64,000 nt of DNA from Pseudomonadota bacterium (GTDB lineage Bacteria > Desulfobacterota > Desulfarculia > Desulfarculales > Desulfarculaceae), in NCBI GenBank assembly GCA_018896025.1, contig JAHIND010000008.1:124001-188000 (forward strand), in the 5' to 3' direction. The translations under genes and the position numbers were made by a program. Below are positions 25,724-34,010 of the stretch, piece after piece; within the stretch, counting starts at the first letter, position 1; each line of letters starts with the position of its first letter. The notes beneath the pieces were generated by a model. That model did not search any database, was not told where the DNA came from, and was given only the letters and a program-made list of their open reading frames with translations.

Positions 25724-27007
25724 TCACTTATTCATCTCCGCGGCCAAGTCGCGGGCCCGCTCCAGGCACTGGTCCATGTTCAGGTACTCGAAGGACCCGA
25801 AGCGGCCGCAGGTGTGTAGGCCCAGCCCGTCCAGCCACGAGTAAACCCGCGCCCGGTTGTTCAGGTAGTTGCGGTCGTAGACCACGTAGGCGTGCTTGAT
25901 GCGCTGGGCCTGGCTGGCGGTGATCTCCGCCTGACTGATGCCGCAAAGCTCGCTCACGTCCGCTGCCACCCGGCCCACCAGCTCGTCCTCGGAGGCGGCG
26001 AGCAGGGCGTCGCCCGGCGGCACGGTGATCTCGGCCACCAAATGGGAACTGCCCTCGGGCGCGTTGTTAGGGCTGAAGTAGCTCATGTAGCACACCCGGT
26101 GGGGCAGGAGAGCCGGGTCGGGGATGTAGATGGCGCTCTTGTCGGCCAGGCCGGTGTGGCCCACCCCCAGCATCACCAAGATGACGCTGTTGTATTGCAG
26201 GGCCGCGCAGGCGGTTTTGGCATCTTCCGGCGCGCCGTCCAAACAGGCGGCCAGGTCCATCACCGGGATGGTGGAGATTAGGCGGCGGCAGGAGTAGTTG
26301 TCCGCTCCGTTGCTCACCTCCCAGCCGTTGGCCGTCTTCTTGACGGCCGAGGCCCGGAAGCCGGTGACCAGGTTCACCCCCTGGGCCAGGGCGTTGGCCA
26401 GGGACTCGATGCCCCCCCGCTCGGGGTAGAGGAAGTTTAGCTGGTGGGTGTAGCCCTCGGTCTCGATGCCGATGGCCGCCTTGACCACGTCGGCCGTCGG
26501 GGGGCTGGGGATGCGCTCCACCCAGTGCACCGAGATGTCCTTGGCCGGGCGCTTCCATATCTTGTCGTTGTAGGGGATCAGGTATTTTTCGCTGATGCCC
26601 TGGCCGAAGCGGAAGCGGCACCACTCCTCCAGGTTGGAGGGCTCGGCGTCGCTACGCTCCAAGAAGCCCATGAGGCACTGGAAGATGTCTTCCTTGTCCA
26701 GGGCGTAGAGGCCGTTTTCAAAGGGGTACTTTACGAAACGATCCTTGAACCATATTTGGTTGTTGCGCCGCTGCTCCAGCAGGTTGCCCTCCAGCCAGGA
26801 GGTGAGCTGGGCCAGCAGGTCGGAGTCGCGGGAAAACAGAATGTGCCCGCCGATGTCATAGGTGAAGCCGTCCTTGGTGAAACTGCGGCACAGGCCCCCG
26901 GGGCACTCATCGGCCTCCAGCACCAGGGTTTCGCCCTGAATATATTGGGCCAGGCTCAGGCCGGTAAGGCCTCCTCCCAGGATGATGGTCTCCACGTGCT
27001 CACTCAT
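25724..27007 (-). CDS. FAD-dependent oxidoreductase (UDP-galactopyranose mutase/amine-oxidase-like)
   Basis: A 427-residue flavoprotein. The Rossmann dinucleotide motif IILGGGLTGLSLA is at the N-terminus, followed by EADECPGGLCRSF and YDIGGHILF, a pattern shared by protoporphyrinogen-oxidase-type and mutase-like enzymes of polysaccharide loci. The conserved NDKIWKRPAKDIS segment lies near residue 150. The real start is ATG 27007, overlapping the upstream stop as ATGA; the open frame to 27244 is antisense-type filler. It may oxidise or isomerise a nucleotide sugar; the substrate cannot be told from sequence. It is the last gene of the operon 29651-25724. Confidence 0.83.
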   Translation of the reverse strand: MSEHVETIILGGGLTGLSLAQYIQGETLVLEADECPGGLCRSFTKDGFTYDIGGHILFSRDSDLLAQLTSWLEGNLLEQRRNNQIWFKDRFVKYPFENGLYALDKEDIFQCLMGFLERSDAEPSNLEEWCRFRFGQGISEKYLIPYNDKIWKRPAKDISVHWVERIPSPPTADVVKAAIGIETEGYTHQLNFLYPERGGIESLANALAQGVNLVTGFRASAVKKTANGWEVSNGADNYSCRRLISTIPVMDLAACLDGAPEDAKTACAALQYNSVILVMLGVGHTGLADKSAIYIPDPALLPHRVCYMSYFSPNNAPEGSSHLVAEITVPPGDALLAASEDELVGRVAADVSELCGISQAEITASQAQRIKHAYVVYDRNYLNNRARVYSWLDGLGLHTCGRFGSFEYLNMDQCLERARDLAAEMNK

Positions 27008-27711
27008 GGTTGTTTTCCTTCCTGGGCCCGAAGATGGGCCTCCAACTCGGCCAGCCCGGCGGGCGAACCTATCTCCATGAAGGCCCGCTCCACCACGTAG
27101 GCCCCCAGCTTGCCCTGGTGGGCCAAGTCGCGGAAAACCTCCTCGATGGCAAAAGGCTCCCCCTCGGGTATGGCCGCGAGCACTTCCTTGCTCAGGGCGC
27201 TGAGGCCGTAGTCGATGCAGTCGAACTCCGGGCCGGGGGACCATTTGTCATAATCGCCCACCCGTTCGCCTTCCAGGCGCACGTTGCTGGGCTCCTTGGC
27301 CCCTTGGTTGCGCCACACCACCATCATGGCGGGCAGGCCCGAGGCCAGGAAAGAGGCCCACACCTGGCGATGCTCTATCTCCAGGTAGCTGTCCCCCCAG
27401 GTGAGCAGAAAGCGCTCTTCCAAGAGCGGGGCCGCCTTCTTGAGGCTGCCGCCGGTGCCCAAAAGGGTGGGGCCGTCCAGGCTGTAGGCCACCTCCAGGC
27501 CCCAGCGGGAGCCGTCGCCCACGAAGGCCTGGATCTGCTCCCCCAGGTGGCCGATGCACAACACCACCTTGTCCGCCCCGCCCGCCTTGAGCAGCTTTAG
27601 CTGGTGGTGCAAAAAGGGCCGCCCGGCCACCGGCACCAGGGGCTTGGGAATGTCCTTGGTGAGCGCGCCCAGGCGGGTGCCTAGGCCACCGGCTATGACC
27701 GCCGCCTGCAA
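27004..27711 (-). CDS. hddC: Sugar-1-phosphate nucleotidyltransferase (HddC-like)
   Basis: A 235-residue nucleotidyltransferase. The N-terminus VIAGGLGTRLGALTKDIPKP is the signature of the family, followed by VAGRPFLHHQL and TWGDSYLE, the metal-binding Asp region. The length fits HddC, which makes GDP-D-glycero-D-manno-heptose, better than the longer glucose-1-phosphate enzymes. The start is TTG 27711, backed by GGAGGAGG nine bases upstream that overlaps the end of the SDR gene. HddC is the step missing from the hddA-gmhA-gmhB operon, so the assignment is supported by context; guanylyl versus other nucleotide specificity is not proven. Confidence 0.8.
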   Translation of the reverse strand: MQAAVIAGGLGTRLGALTKDIPKPLVPVAGRPFLHHQLKLLKAGGADKVVLCIGHLGEQIQAFVGDGSRWGLEVAYSLDGPTLLGTGGSLKKAAPLLEERFLLTWGDSYLEIEHRQVWASFLASGLPAMMVVWRNQGAKEPSNVRLEGERVGDYDKWSPGPEFDCIDYGLSALSKEVLAAIPEGEPFAIEEVFRDLAHQGKLGAYVVERAFMEIGSPAGLAELEAHLRAQEGKQP

Positions 27712-27715
27712 GGGT

Positions 27716-28651
27716 TTAGACCTCCTCCAGCATGGCCCGCACCGAGGCGGTGATGGCCTGGGCCGAGTTCATCTTGGAGGCCCAGCCCAGGGCGTGAATC
27801 TTGTCCAGCACCAAGCGCACCTGGGGCACGTCGCCCTTCCAGCCCCGGTCGCCGCCGGTGTAGGCCAGCTCCACGCCGCTGAGGCCCATCTCGGCGATGA
27901 CGATCTTGGCGATGGAGGTCACGTCCAACACGTCGTCGGTGGCCACGTTGAAGATATTCACCACGTCGCTGGTTTGCTCCATGACGAACAGCATGGCCGC
28001 GATCACGTCGCTCACATGCACATAGCTTTTACCCTGGGTGCCATCGCCAAGTATTTCGAGTCTATGCAGGTCTTTCTTAAGTTTTCGTATGAAGTCGTAG
28101 CCCACCCCGTGGGTCTGGTGGTCGCCCACCACATTGCCCATGCGCAGCACGTAGCCGGTCATGCCGTACTGGAAACAAAAGGCGCTGATGAGCCCCTCGC
28201 AGGCCAGCTTGGAGGCCCCGTAAAAGCTGATGGGGGTCAGGGGGCCGAAGTCTTCCGGCGTGGGGAAGGTGCCCACGTCGCCGTAGATGCCGCTGCCCGA
28301 GGTGTAGAGGATCTCCTTGGCCTCGGTCAGGCGCATGGCCTCCAGCACGTTGTAGGTGAGCAGGGTGCCCTCGCGGATGTCCAGGTCGGTTTCCAGCATG
28401 CCCCGGGCGATGTCCGGGTTGGAGGCGTAGTGGATGATCCGCTCGTGCCCGGCCATGGATTTGGTCACCAGCTCCAGGTCGGAAAGCTCACCCTGCACAA
28501 AGTTGAAGTTGGGGTGGTCCAGGTGGTCTTTCAAGAAGTCCAGGGAGCCGGAGGAGAGGTTGTCATACACGGTGAGGGGGCCCTGATCGATGATGGCGGC
28601 CACCATGTGGCTGCCGATAAACCCGGCCCCGCCGGTGATGAAGGTGCGCAT
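27716..28651 (-). CDS. NAD-dependent nucleotide-sugar epimerase/dehydratase (extended SDR)
   Basis: A 311-residue extended SDR. The NAD-binding motif TGGAGFIGSHM is at the N-terminus, the active-site region is YTSGSGIYGD with the catalytic YGASK around residue 150, and the C-terminal half is of the UDP-glucose 4-epimerase or GDP-mannose dehydratase type. It probably modifies a nucleotide sugar, perhaps the activated heptose made by the neighbouring genes. It lies four bases after the flippase-like gene and four bases before the hddC-like start, in one operon. Confidence 0.87.
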   Translation of the reverse strand: MRTFITGGAGFIGSHMVAAIIDQGPLTVYDNLSSGSLDFLKDHLDHPNFNFVQGELSDLELVTKSMAGHERIIHYASNPDIARGMLETDLDIREGTLLTYNVLEAMRLTEAKEILYTSGSGIYGDVGTFPTPEDFGPLTPISFYGASKLACEGLISAFCFQYGMTGYVLRMGNVVGDHQTHGVGYDFIRKLKKDLHRLEILGDGTQGKSYVHVSDVIAAMLFVMEQTSDVVNIFNVATDDVLDVTSIAKIVIAEMGLSGVELAYTGGDRGWKGDVPQVRLVLDKIHALGWASKMNSAQAITASVRAMLEEV

Positions 28652-28655
28652 GAAC

Positions 28656-29651
28656 TTACTCCGCTGAAGGGGGAGACGCCCCGGAGCCCGCGCCCATCTG
28701 GCTGCGCAGGCTGCTTAGGGTGGCGCCGTAGGCATGCATGTAGGCCAGGCCCAGAGGCACGGTCAAGTACATCATTGCGTTGATGAAAACACTGTAAATC
28801 AGGGCGGTGGAGCTGTCCACGCCGAAGTAACCCAGGCCCAGCACGCAGAAATATTGCAAGGGGCCGATGTTGCCCACCGTGGAGGGGATGGTCATGCCCA
28901 CGAAGATGAAGCAAAGCACGAACAACACCTGCAGGTAGGTGACCTGCATGTCAAAGGCATAAGCCAAGAGCCAATAGGCGGCACCCTCGATGAGGTACAC
29001 CGCCCAGCCCAGGGCGATGATGGCCGCCAACCGGGCCGGGCTCTTGACCACGGCCAGGCCCTCCACAAAGGTGGTGAGCCAGCCCTGGGCCCGCTCCCGC
29101 AGGCCGGGCCAGGGCAGCAGGGCAGCCAACTTGAGCAGCCAGCCGGGCCGTTGCTGCAAAAAGAACAGCCCGGCCATGAGCCCCAGGCATACCGCCAAAC
29201 CCACCAGGGCCAGTTGGTACAGCTCGCCCCGGCCCGTGGCCCACACCACCGCGCACAAGAGCACCAGCAGGGAAAGCACCTCCAGCACTCTTTCCAGCAC
29301 GATGGTGGACAAGACCGAGGTGGCGGGCACCTGCTCCCGGCGGCCGCAGATAAAGGCCCTGACCAGCTCGCCCAAACGGGCGGGCAACAGGGAGTTGGCC
29401 GCGCAGCCCACCAGGATGTAGCCCAGGCAGCCGCCCAGGCTAACCGGCTTTATGCGCCCCAGGATGATGCGCCATTTTTGGGCGCGGGGGATGAATCCGG
29501 CCAGATACACCAGCACCACCGGCACCAGCAGGGGCCAGTAGACCTCGGTGAGGGCCTGCCACAGCTTGGCCGGCTCCACCTTGCGCAGCACGAGATAGAG
29601 GAACAGGGCGGTAATGGCGAGGAGTATCAGGCGCTTGACAAGGCTTTTCAT
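28656..29651 (-). CDS. Flippase-like membrane protein (UPF0104 / LPG-synthase TM family), copy 3
   Basis: A 331-residue polytopic protein starting at ATG 29651 with MKSLVKRLILLAITALFLY; the open frame to 29717 adds a proline-rich stretch that does not fit. The family loop is complete: GCAANSLLPARLGELVRAFICGRR. It matches copy 4 (NNILPARLGEIVRAYAVNRL) closely and copies 1 and 2 less so. It heads the operon with the SDR, hddC-like and FAD genes and is divergent from a polyprenol-phosphate-sugar synthase-like GT2, a natural partner for a lipid-linked sugar translocator (inferred). Confidence 0.86.
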   Translation of the reverse strand: MKSLVKRLILLAITALFLYLVLRKVEPAKLWQALTEVYWPLLVPVVLVYLAGFIPRAQKWRIILGRIKPVSLGGCLGYILVGCAANSLLPARLGELVRAFICGRREQVPATSVLSTIVLERVLEVLSLLVLLCAVVWATGRGELYQLALVGLAVCLGLMAGLFFLQQRPGWLLKLAALLPWPGLRERAQGWLTTFVEGLAVVKSPARLAAIIALGWAVYLIEGAAYWLLAYAFDMQVTYLQVLFVLCFIFVGMTIPSTVGNIGPLQYFCVLGLGYFGVDSSTALIYSVFINAMMYLTVPLGLAYMHAYGATLSSLRSQMGAGSGASPPSAE

Positions 29652-29726
29652 GGCGTTCCCGGCCGGAGGGGCCATGGGAGTGGGTTGCGGTTGCAGGGGC
29701 GCACGCCCCCGGTCCAACGTGAGGTC

Positions 29727-29755
29727 AACCTATCAGAGGGCCGATGGTTTGGCAA
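29727..29755 (-). promoter_or_regulatory. Possible promoter of the flippase-like copy 3 operon
   Basis: On the minus strand TTGCCA (29750-29755) is followed by 17 bases and TAGGTT (29727-29732). The -35 is good, the -10 matches at three positions. It lies 76 bases before ATG 29651 in the divergent gap of 166 bases. Confidence 0.3.
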
Positions 29756-29817
29756 CCGTGGCCGGTGGCGCGGACCGCCCGGATATGCTAAATGTAGCCA
29801 CGCGAAAGGACGGACAA

Positions 29818-30495
29818 ATGAGCCCAAGCGCCCCCCAGATCACCGTGGCCATGATCTCCATGAACGAGGAGGGAGCCGTGGGCAAGGTGATCGCCGACAT
29901 ACAGGCGGCCGCGCCCGAGGCCCACATCCTGTTGGTGGACTCCTCCAAGGACCGCACCCCGGAGATCGCGGCCGCCGCCGGAGCCGAGGTGCTGCGCCAG
30001 TTTCCGCCCAAGGGCTACGGCCCGGCCATGATGCGGGCCCTCACCGAGGCCAGGGGCCAGGTGGTGGTGACCCTGGACTGCGACGACACCTATCCCACCA
30101 GTCGTATCATGGAGATGGCGGGCTACGTGCTCTCCGGCCAGGCCGATGTGGTGGATGCCTCTCGCCTGGAGACCAAGCCCGCCACCATGCCTTGGATCAA
30201 CTACCTGGCCAACTGGGGCTTCGCCTGGCTGGCCAGCGTGCTGTTCCTGCGCCGCATCACCGATCTGCACTCGGGCATGCGCGCCTACCGCACCAGCCTG
30301 TTCAGCGAGATGGAGTTCGAGGCCAACGGCTCGGCCCTGCCGGTGGAGCTTTTGCTCAAGCCCATGGCCCACGGCAAGAAGCTCAAGGTGATCTTCATCC
30401 CCTATGACGAGCGCACCGGGGAAAGCACCCTGGACCCTCTCAAAAGCGCCTGGTGGACCTTAAAGCGAATTCTTAAGGTTCGCTTCGGTTCCTAG
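29818..30495 (+). CDS. Family 2 glycosyltransferase (polyprenol-phosphate-sugar synthase-like)
   Basis: A 225-residue GT2 without membrane helices at the end apart from a hydrophobic segment near residues 125-145. It has AMISMNEEGAVGKVI, VDSSKDRTPEIAAAAG, a LDCDDTYPTS metal-binding motif near residue 85, and LHSGMRAYRTS. This resembles dolichol-phosphate mannosyltransferase (DPM1) in size and layout, using nucleotide sugar and polyprenyl phosphate at the inner face. I use ATG 29818 with AAGGA seven bases upstream. Its stop TAG overlaps the stop of the convergent gene within CTAG. Confidence 0.87.
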   Translation: MSPSAPQITVAMISMNEEGAVGKVIADIQAAAPEAHILLVDSSKDRTPEIAAAAGAEVLRQFPPKGYGPAMMRALTEARGQVVVTLDCDDTYPTSRIMEMAGYVLSGQADVVDASRLETKPATMPWINYLANWGFAWLASVLFLRRITDLHSGMRAYRTSLFSEMEFEANGSALPVELLLKPMAHGKKLKVIFIPYDERTGESTLDPLKSAWWTLKRILKVRFGS

Positions 30496-32849
30496 TTGCG
30501 CGGGCCCCGGCTGACCGCCAGGGGCAAGATTCCCGACCAGTACAAAGGCCGGGCCAGCGGCCCCGCCGTGGCCCGGAACAGCACCCAGCCCTTGAGGGCT
30601 TGGGCGCTGTGCTCATAGCCCGCTCGGTTCAGGGCCGTGGCCGTGGCCGGGGCCATCTGGGCCTCCACGGCCAGGCTCAGGGGCCGGCCCTGGGGCATAA
30701 GCTCCTGGGCGTAGAGGTAGGGCGGCAGCCAGTGGGGCTTGTGCCGGGTGGCCGGGCCGATGCGCATCCCCGGCGGCAGCCAGGCCCGTAGGGCCGGGGG
30801 AGCCCAGATTGGTTCCCCGTGTGGCCGGTTCTGGGCCAGATGCCGGGCCGCCGCAACCGGCGGGGCCGGGGCCTCGTCTCCGTCCAGCCTGCCCACCATC
30901 ACCTCGTTCAGGGCCCAAATGTCCTTGGCCTTGCCGCTCTGCTCCAGGCGCAGGTAGCGCAGGGTGGTGGGCGCGAAACGTATCTCCTGCCAGGGGGCCC
31001 GCAGGTTTATGGACAGATGCCCCCCGCTCCAGTGGAAGGGTAGGTAGGGCTGGGTCCTGGCCAACTCCTGCCAGCTTTGCCCGTCTCCGCTACCCAGCAC
31101 CCGCAGCTCTTTGGGCAAGAATTGGGCCCTGCCGGGGAAGATGAGCACCTGGCACACCCCCTCCACCTGGCCGCCCAGGTCCAGGGTGGGGCCGGTGCCC
31201 GGCTCCTGGGGCCAGGTTAGGCGGGTGGTGGCGTCGCGGTCCCACAGGACCAGGCCCATGCCGTCGCGCAGGCTCCAGGCCTGGGGGTCCACCATGGCCA
31301 ACTTTCGGGTGGGCGGGGCGAAGTCGTAAAAGACGTGCCAGCGGGGCGGCACGGTCTTTTCCTGGTACGTGGCCCCCACCGTGGCCAGGCTCTGGCGGGT
31401 GACCTTGGCGTTGTTCTCGCCCAGCATCACCACCGCGTAGCGGGGGGCCCGCAGCAGGGCCTCTTTGTAGGGGGGGTGGCGCTCGTGGTCAAAGGGCAGC
31501 ATTATCACCTGCTCATCGGCCAGGAAGGTGCCCTTCATGCCCAACCAGTAATCCACCACATAGGCGTAGCGGATGCCCAGGCCTTGAAGGGCGCGGGTCA
31601 GGGACGCCTGCTCCGGGCCCATATCCCGGGATGCCGCCCGCTGCTCGGCGTGGTTGAGCGGCGAGAAGGCCACGGTGCCCCAGATGCCGCCCACGGCCAC
31701 CAAGGCCAAAAACAGCCATCCCAGCCCGGCCAGGAGCCCGCCCCGGCGGCGCAGGGAGTCCCAGGCCAGGGCGGCCACCAAAGGCCAGACGATGTACAGG
31801 GCCAGCAGGTAGCGGAAGGAGCCTGAGTCGGCCCCGCCCACCGCGCAGTAAACATAGGCCACGCAGCCCATGGTCAGCAGCAGCACTTCGCCGCCGGAAG
31901 ATCCCGCGTTTTGGCTGAAGCGCCGGTACATGTCCCCGCCCCAGCGCCATAGGGCCCAGGCCAGGCTGAGCCCGGCGGCCAGGGCCAAGGCCGGGCCCAG
32001 GCCGGGGAACAGCCAGCCTTTCTTGAACCAGGTGGCCCCCACCACGGCGGGCAGGCCGTGACGCAACAGGAAGTGCAGGTTGTTCATAAAGCCCGAGTGG
32101 GGCCGGGGTATCTCCATGTAGTGCAGGGTGCCGCCCCCGGTGAGCCAGTTGTGGTAGATCAGCGGCGCGGCACCCACCAGGGCGGCCAGGGCCATCAGCC
32201 AAAAGCGCGGGGTGATGACCAGGCGGGGAGCGCTGTAGATCAAAAGGAACATGGTGGGGGGCAAAAAGTAGATGAACAGGGGGTTGGTCCAAACCCCCAC
32301 CCCGGCGGTGAGTCCCCAGGCGGTGAGGGCCAAGGTCTGGCCCGGCGCGGTGGGTCCGGCTTTGATCAGGCGCACCGTGAGCCACAACAGCAGAGCGCCC
32401 AGGGGGAGCATTTCCACGTGCAGGCCCCTGGCCACCACCGAGTAGGCCACCAGCATGTAGGGCCCCAGGGCGGCCAAAAAGGCGGCGACCAGCCCGGCCC
32501 GGCGGCCGATGATCTCCTTGCCCAGCAGATAGAGCAGGGGGAGGTAGCACAGGGATATGAGCACGGCGGTGGCGTTTAGGGCGCGGGGCCCGGACCCGAA
32601 GAGGGAGAAGACCCCGGCGGCGATGAGTGGTTCCAGGGTGCCGCCGTAGTGGTTGCCCCAGTACAGGGGATAGAACTCGCCGTTCAGGGCGTGGCGGGCC
32701 ATGAGACCCACCACCGCGATGTCGCTGTCCAGGTGGGGCCAAAGCAGGTACATCCCACGCACCAGGGCCCCCAGGGCCACGATGGCCAGCAGCCACCAGG
32801 CCACTCGCCTAGTGGTCAGCTCCCCGGCTCCTTCCCGGCGTGGGCTCAC
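30492..32849 (-). CDS. GT-C family membrane glycosyltransferase with F5/8-type C domain
   Basis: A 785-residue protein. The first loop carries HLDSDIAVVGLMARHAL (residues 40-55), with the Asp-x-Asp catalytic pattern, and further on YWGNHYGGTLEPL, a motif shared with the proteins at 34011-36284 and 37185-39065. About ten membrane segments run to residue 430. The C-terminal 300 residues are soluble and include a discoidin/F5-8C-like unit (GPTLDLGGQVEGVCQV, LRVLGSGDGQSWQELA, LRYLRLEQS). The start is GTG 32849, overlapping the upstream stop as GTGA. It probably transfers a sugar from a polyprenyl carrier outside the membrane. Confidence 0.85.
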   Translation of the reverse strand: MSPRREGAGELTTRRVAWWLLAIVALGALVRGMYLLWPHLDSDIAVVGLMARHALNGEFYPLYWGNHYGGTLEPLIAAGVFSLFGSGPRALNATAVLISLCYLPLLYLLGKEIIGRRAGLVAAFLAALGPYMLVAYSVVARGLHVEMLPLGALLLWLTVRLIKAGPTAPGQTLALTAWGLTAGVGVWTNPLFIYFLPPTMFLLIYSAPRLVITPRFWLMALAALVGAAPLIYHNWLTGGGTLHYMEIPRPHSGFMNNLHFLLRHGLPAVVGATWFKKGWLFPGLGPALALAAGLSLAWALWRWGGDMYRRFSQNAGSSGGEVLLLTMGCVAYVYCAVGGADSGSFRYLLALYIVWPLVAALAWDSLRRRGGLLAGLGWLFLALVAVGGIWGTVAFSPLNHAEQRAASRDMGPEQASLTRALQGLGIRYAYVVDYWLGMKGTFLADEQVIMLPFDHERHPPYKEALLRAPRYAVVMLGENNAKVTRQSLATVGATYQEKTVPPRWHVFYDFAPPTRKLAMVDPQAWSLRDGMGLVLWDRDATTRLTWPQEPGTGPTLDLGGQVEGVCQVLIFPGRAQFLPKELRVLGSGDGQSWQELARTQPYLPFHWSGGHLSINLRAPWQEIRFAPTTLRYLRLEQSGKAKDIWALNEVMVGRLDGDEAPAPPVAAARHLAQNRPHGEPIWAPPALRAWLPPGMRIGPATRHKPHWLPPYLYAQELMPQGRPLSLAVEAQMAPATATALNRAGYEHSAQALKGWVLFRATAGPLARPLYWSGILPLAVSRGPRN

Positions 32850-33847
32850 TTTTGCCCTCCGCCGCCGCGCAGGGAGCCCAGGCTAAGGCCCCGGCGCAGC
32901 ATCTCCACCATCCCGGCGGCGGTGATGGAGAAATAGTTGGCCGCCCAGAACAGCAGGCTGAAGGCCGCGGCCCGCTCCTGATCGGCCCCGGCCAGCATGA
33001 GGGCCCAGGTCACCGCCAGTTGGGTGGTGCCTATGTAGCCCGGCCCGGAGGGAACCGCCGCGGCCAGGGAACCCCCCACCAGGGCCATGGCCGCCAGCAG
33101 GGGGCTGTGGGGCAGGCCCACCGCGGGCAGGAAGATATAGCCGCTCAAGAGCATGAGCAGCCACAGGGCCAGGGATTGGGCGATCAGCAGGGGCAAGTGG
33201 CGTCCCTGGCCCAAGAGGGCCAGGCCCTGGGTGAAGCCCTCCAGGATGGCGGCGGTCTTTTGGCCCAGCCTGGGGCTGATGCGCCCCACCAGGCGGGCCA
33301 GGCGGCCGCTGGTGGCGGCGGGCCAGCGCCACAGGGCGGCCACCAGGGCCAGCACCACCAGGTAGCCCGCCAGCAGGACCAGGCCCGCGCCCCGAAGATA
33401 AGCCACGTTGAAGACCCCGGCCTGGGCGGTGGGGTCGGTGAACCACAGGGCCAGGAAAAAAAAGGCCAGGATGGCCATGCCGTCCAATATCCGCTCGATG
33501 ACCAGGGTGGCCAGGGCTCCGGCCACCGGCACCGCGCACAGGCGGTTTACGGCGTAGGCCCTGACGATCTCCCCCAGGCGGGCGGGAAGGATGTTGTTGG
33601 CCATGAAGCCAATGAGGTTGGCCGAGTAGAGCGGACCGATGGGGCAGCGCTTCAAGGGCCGCAGCAACAGCCGCCAGCGCTGGGAGCGCAGGAAAAAGAC
33701 CCAGGACAATATGGCGGCCACCGCCAACAAATACCAAGGGTTGAGCTGAACCAGAAGCTGGCCCAGGCGGGGCAGGTCCACCTGGCCCAAAAGCCAGGCC
33801 AGGCATGCGGCGCTGATGGACAGGCCCACAAGGATCTGCCATCTCAC
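32846..33847 (-). CDS. Flippase-like membrane protein (UPF0104 / LPG-synthase TM family), copy 4
   Basis: A 333-residue polytopic protein, with MRWQILVGLSISAACLAWLL as the first helix and the family loop GFMANNILPARLGEIVRAYAV near residues 80-100. It starts at GTG 33847 with GGAG eight bases upstream, and overlaps the GT-C gene downstream by four bases, so translocator-like and transferase genes are directly coupled here. A promoter-like pair lies about 126 bases upstream. Function as a lipid-sugar translocator is a proposal for the family, not shown. Confidence 0.86.
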   Translation of the reverse strand: MRWQILVGLSISAACLAWLLGQVDLPRLGQLLVQLNPWYLLAVAAILSWVFFLRSQRWRLLLRPLKRCPIGPLYSANLIGFMANNILPARLGEIVRAYAVNRLCAVPVAGALATLVIERILDGMAILAFFFLALWFTDPTAQAGVFNVAYLRGAGLVLLAGYLVVLALVAALWRWPAATSGRLARLVGRISPRLGQKTAAILEGFTQGLALLGQGRHLPLLIAQSLALWLLMLLSGYIFLPAVGLPHSPLLAAMALVGGSLAAAVPSGPGYIGTTQLAVTWALMLAGADQERAAAFSLLFWAANYFSITAAGMVEMLRRGLSLGSLRGGGGQK

Positions 33848-33972
33848 GGGAGAGGCTCCCGGGTGGGTGGATATGGGCGACGGGCGCTATTAATGGGCAA
33901 GGCTGGTCCGCCTTGGGGCCTGATTATTTAGCTGCACGGCGGCCCGGGCCCCGCGCCGAGACGCCTGGGGCC

Positions 33973-34001
33973 AGTGTAAAGAGAGCGCTTCCTATTTACA
34001 A
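33973..34001 (-). promoter_or_regulatory. Possible promoter of flippase-like copy 4
   Basis: Minus strand: TTGTAA (33996-34001), 17-base spacer, TACACT (33973-33978), four matches in each hexamer. It lies in the 163-base gap after the stop at 34011 and leaves a leader of about 120 bases. No other feature is evident in this gap. Confidence 0.3.
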
Positions 34002-34010
34002 GGGCTTAGG

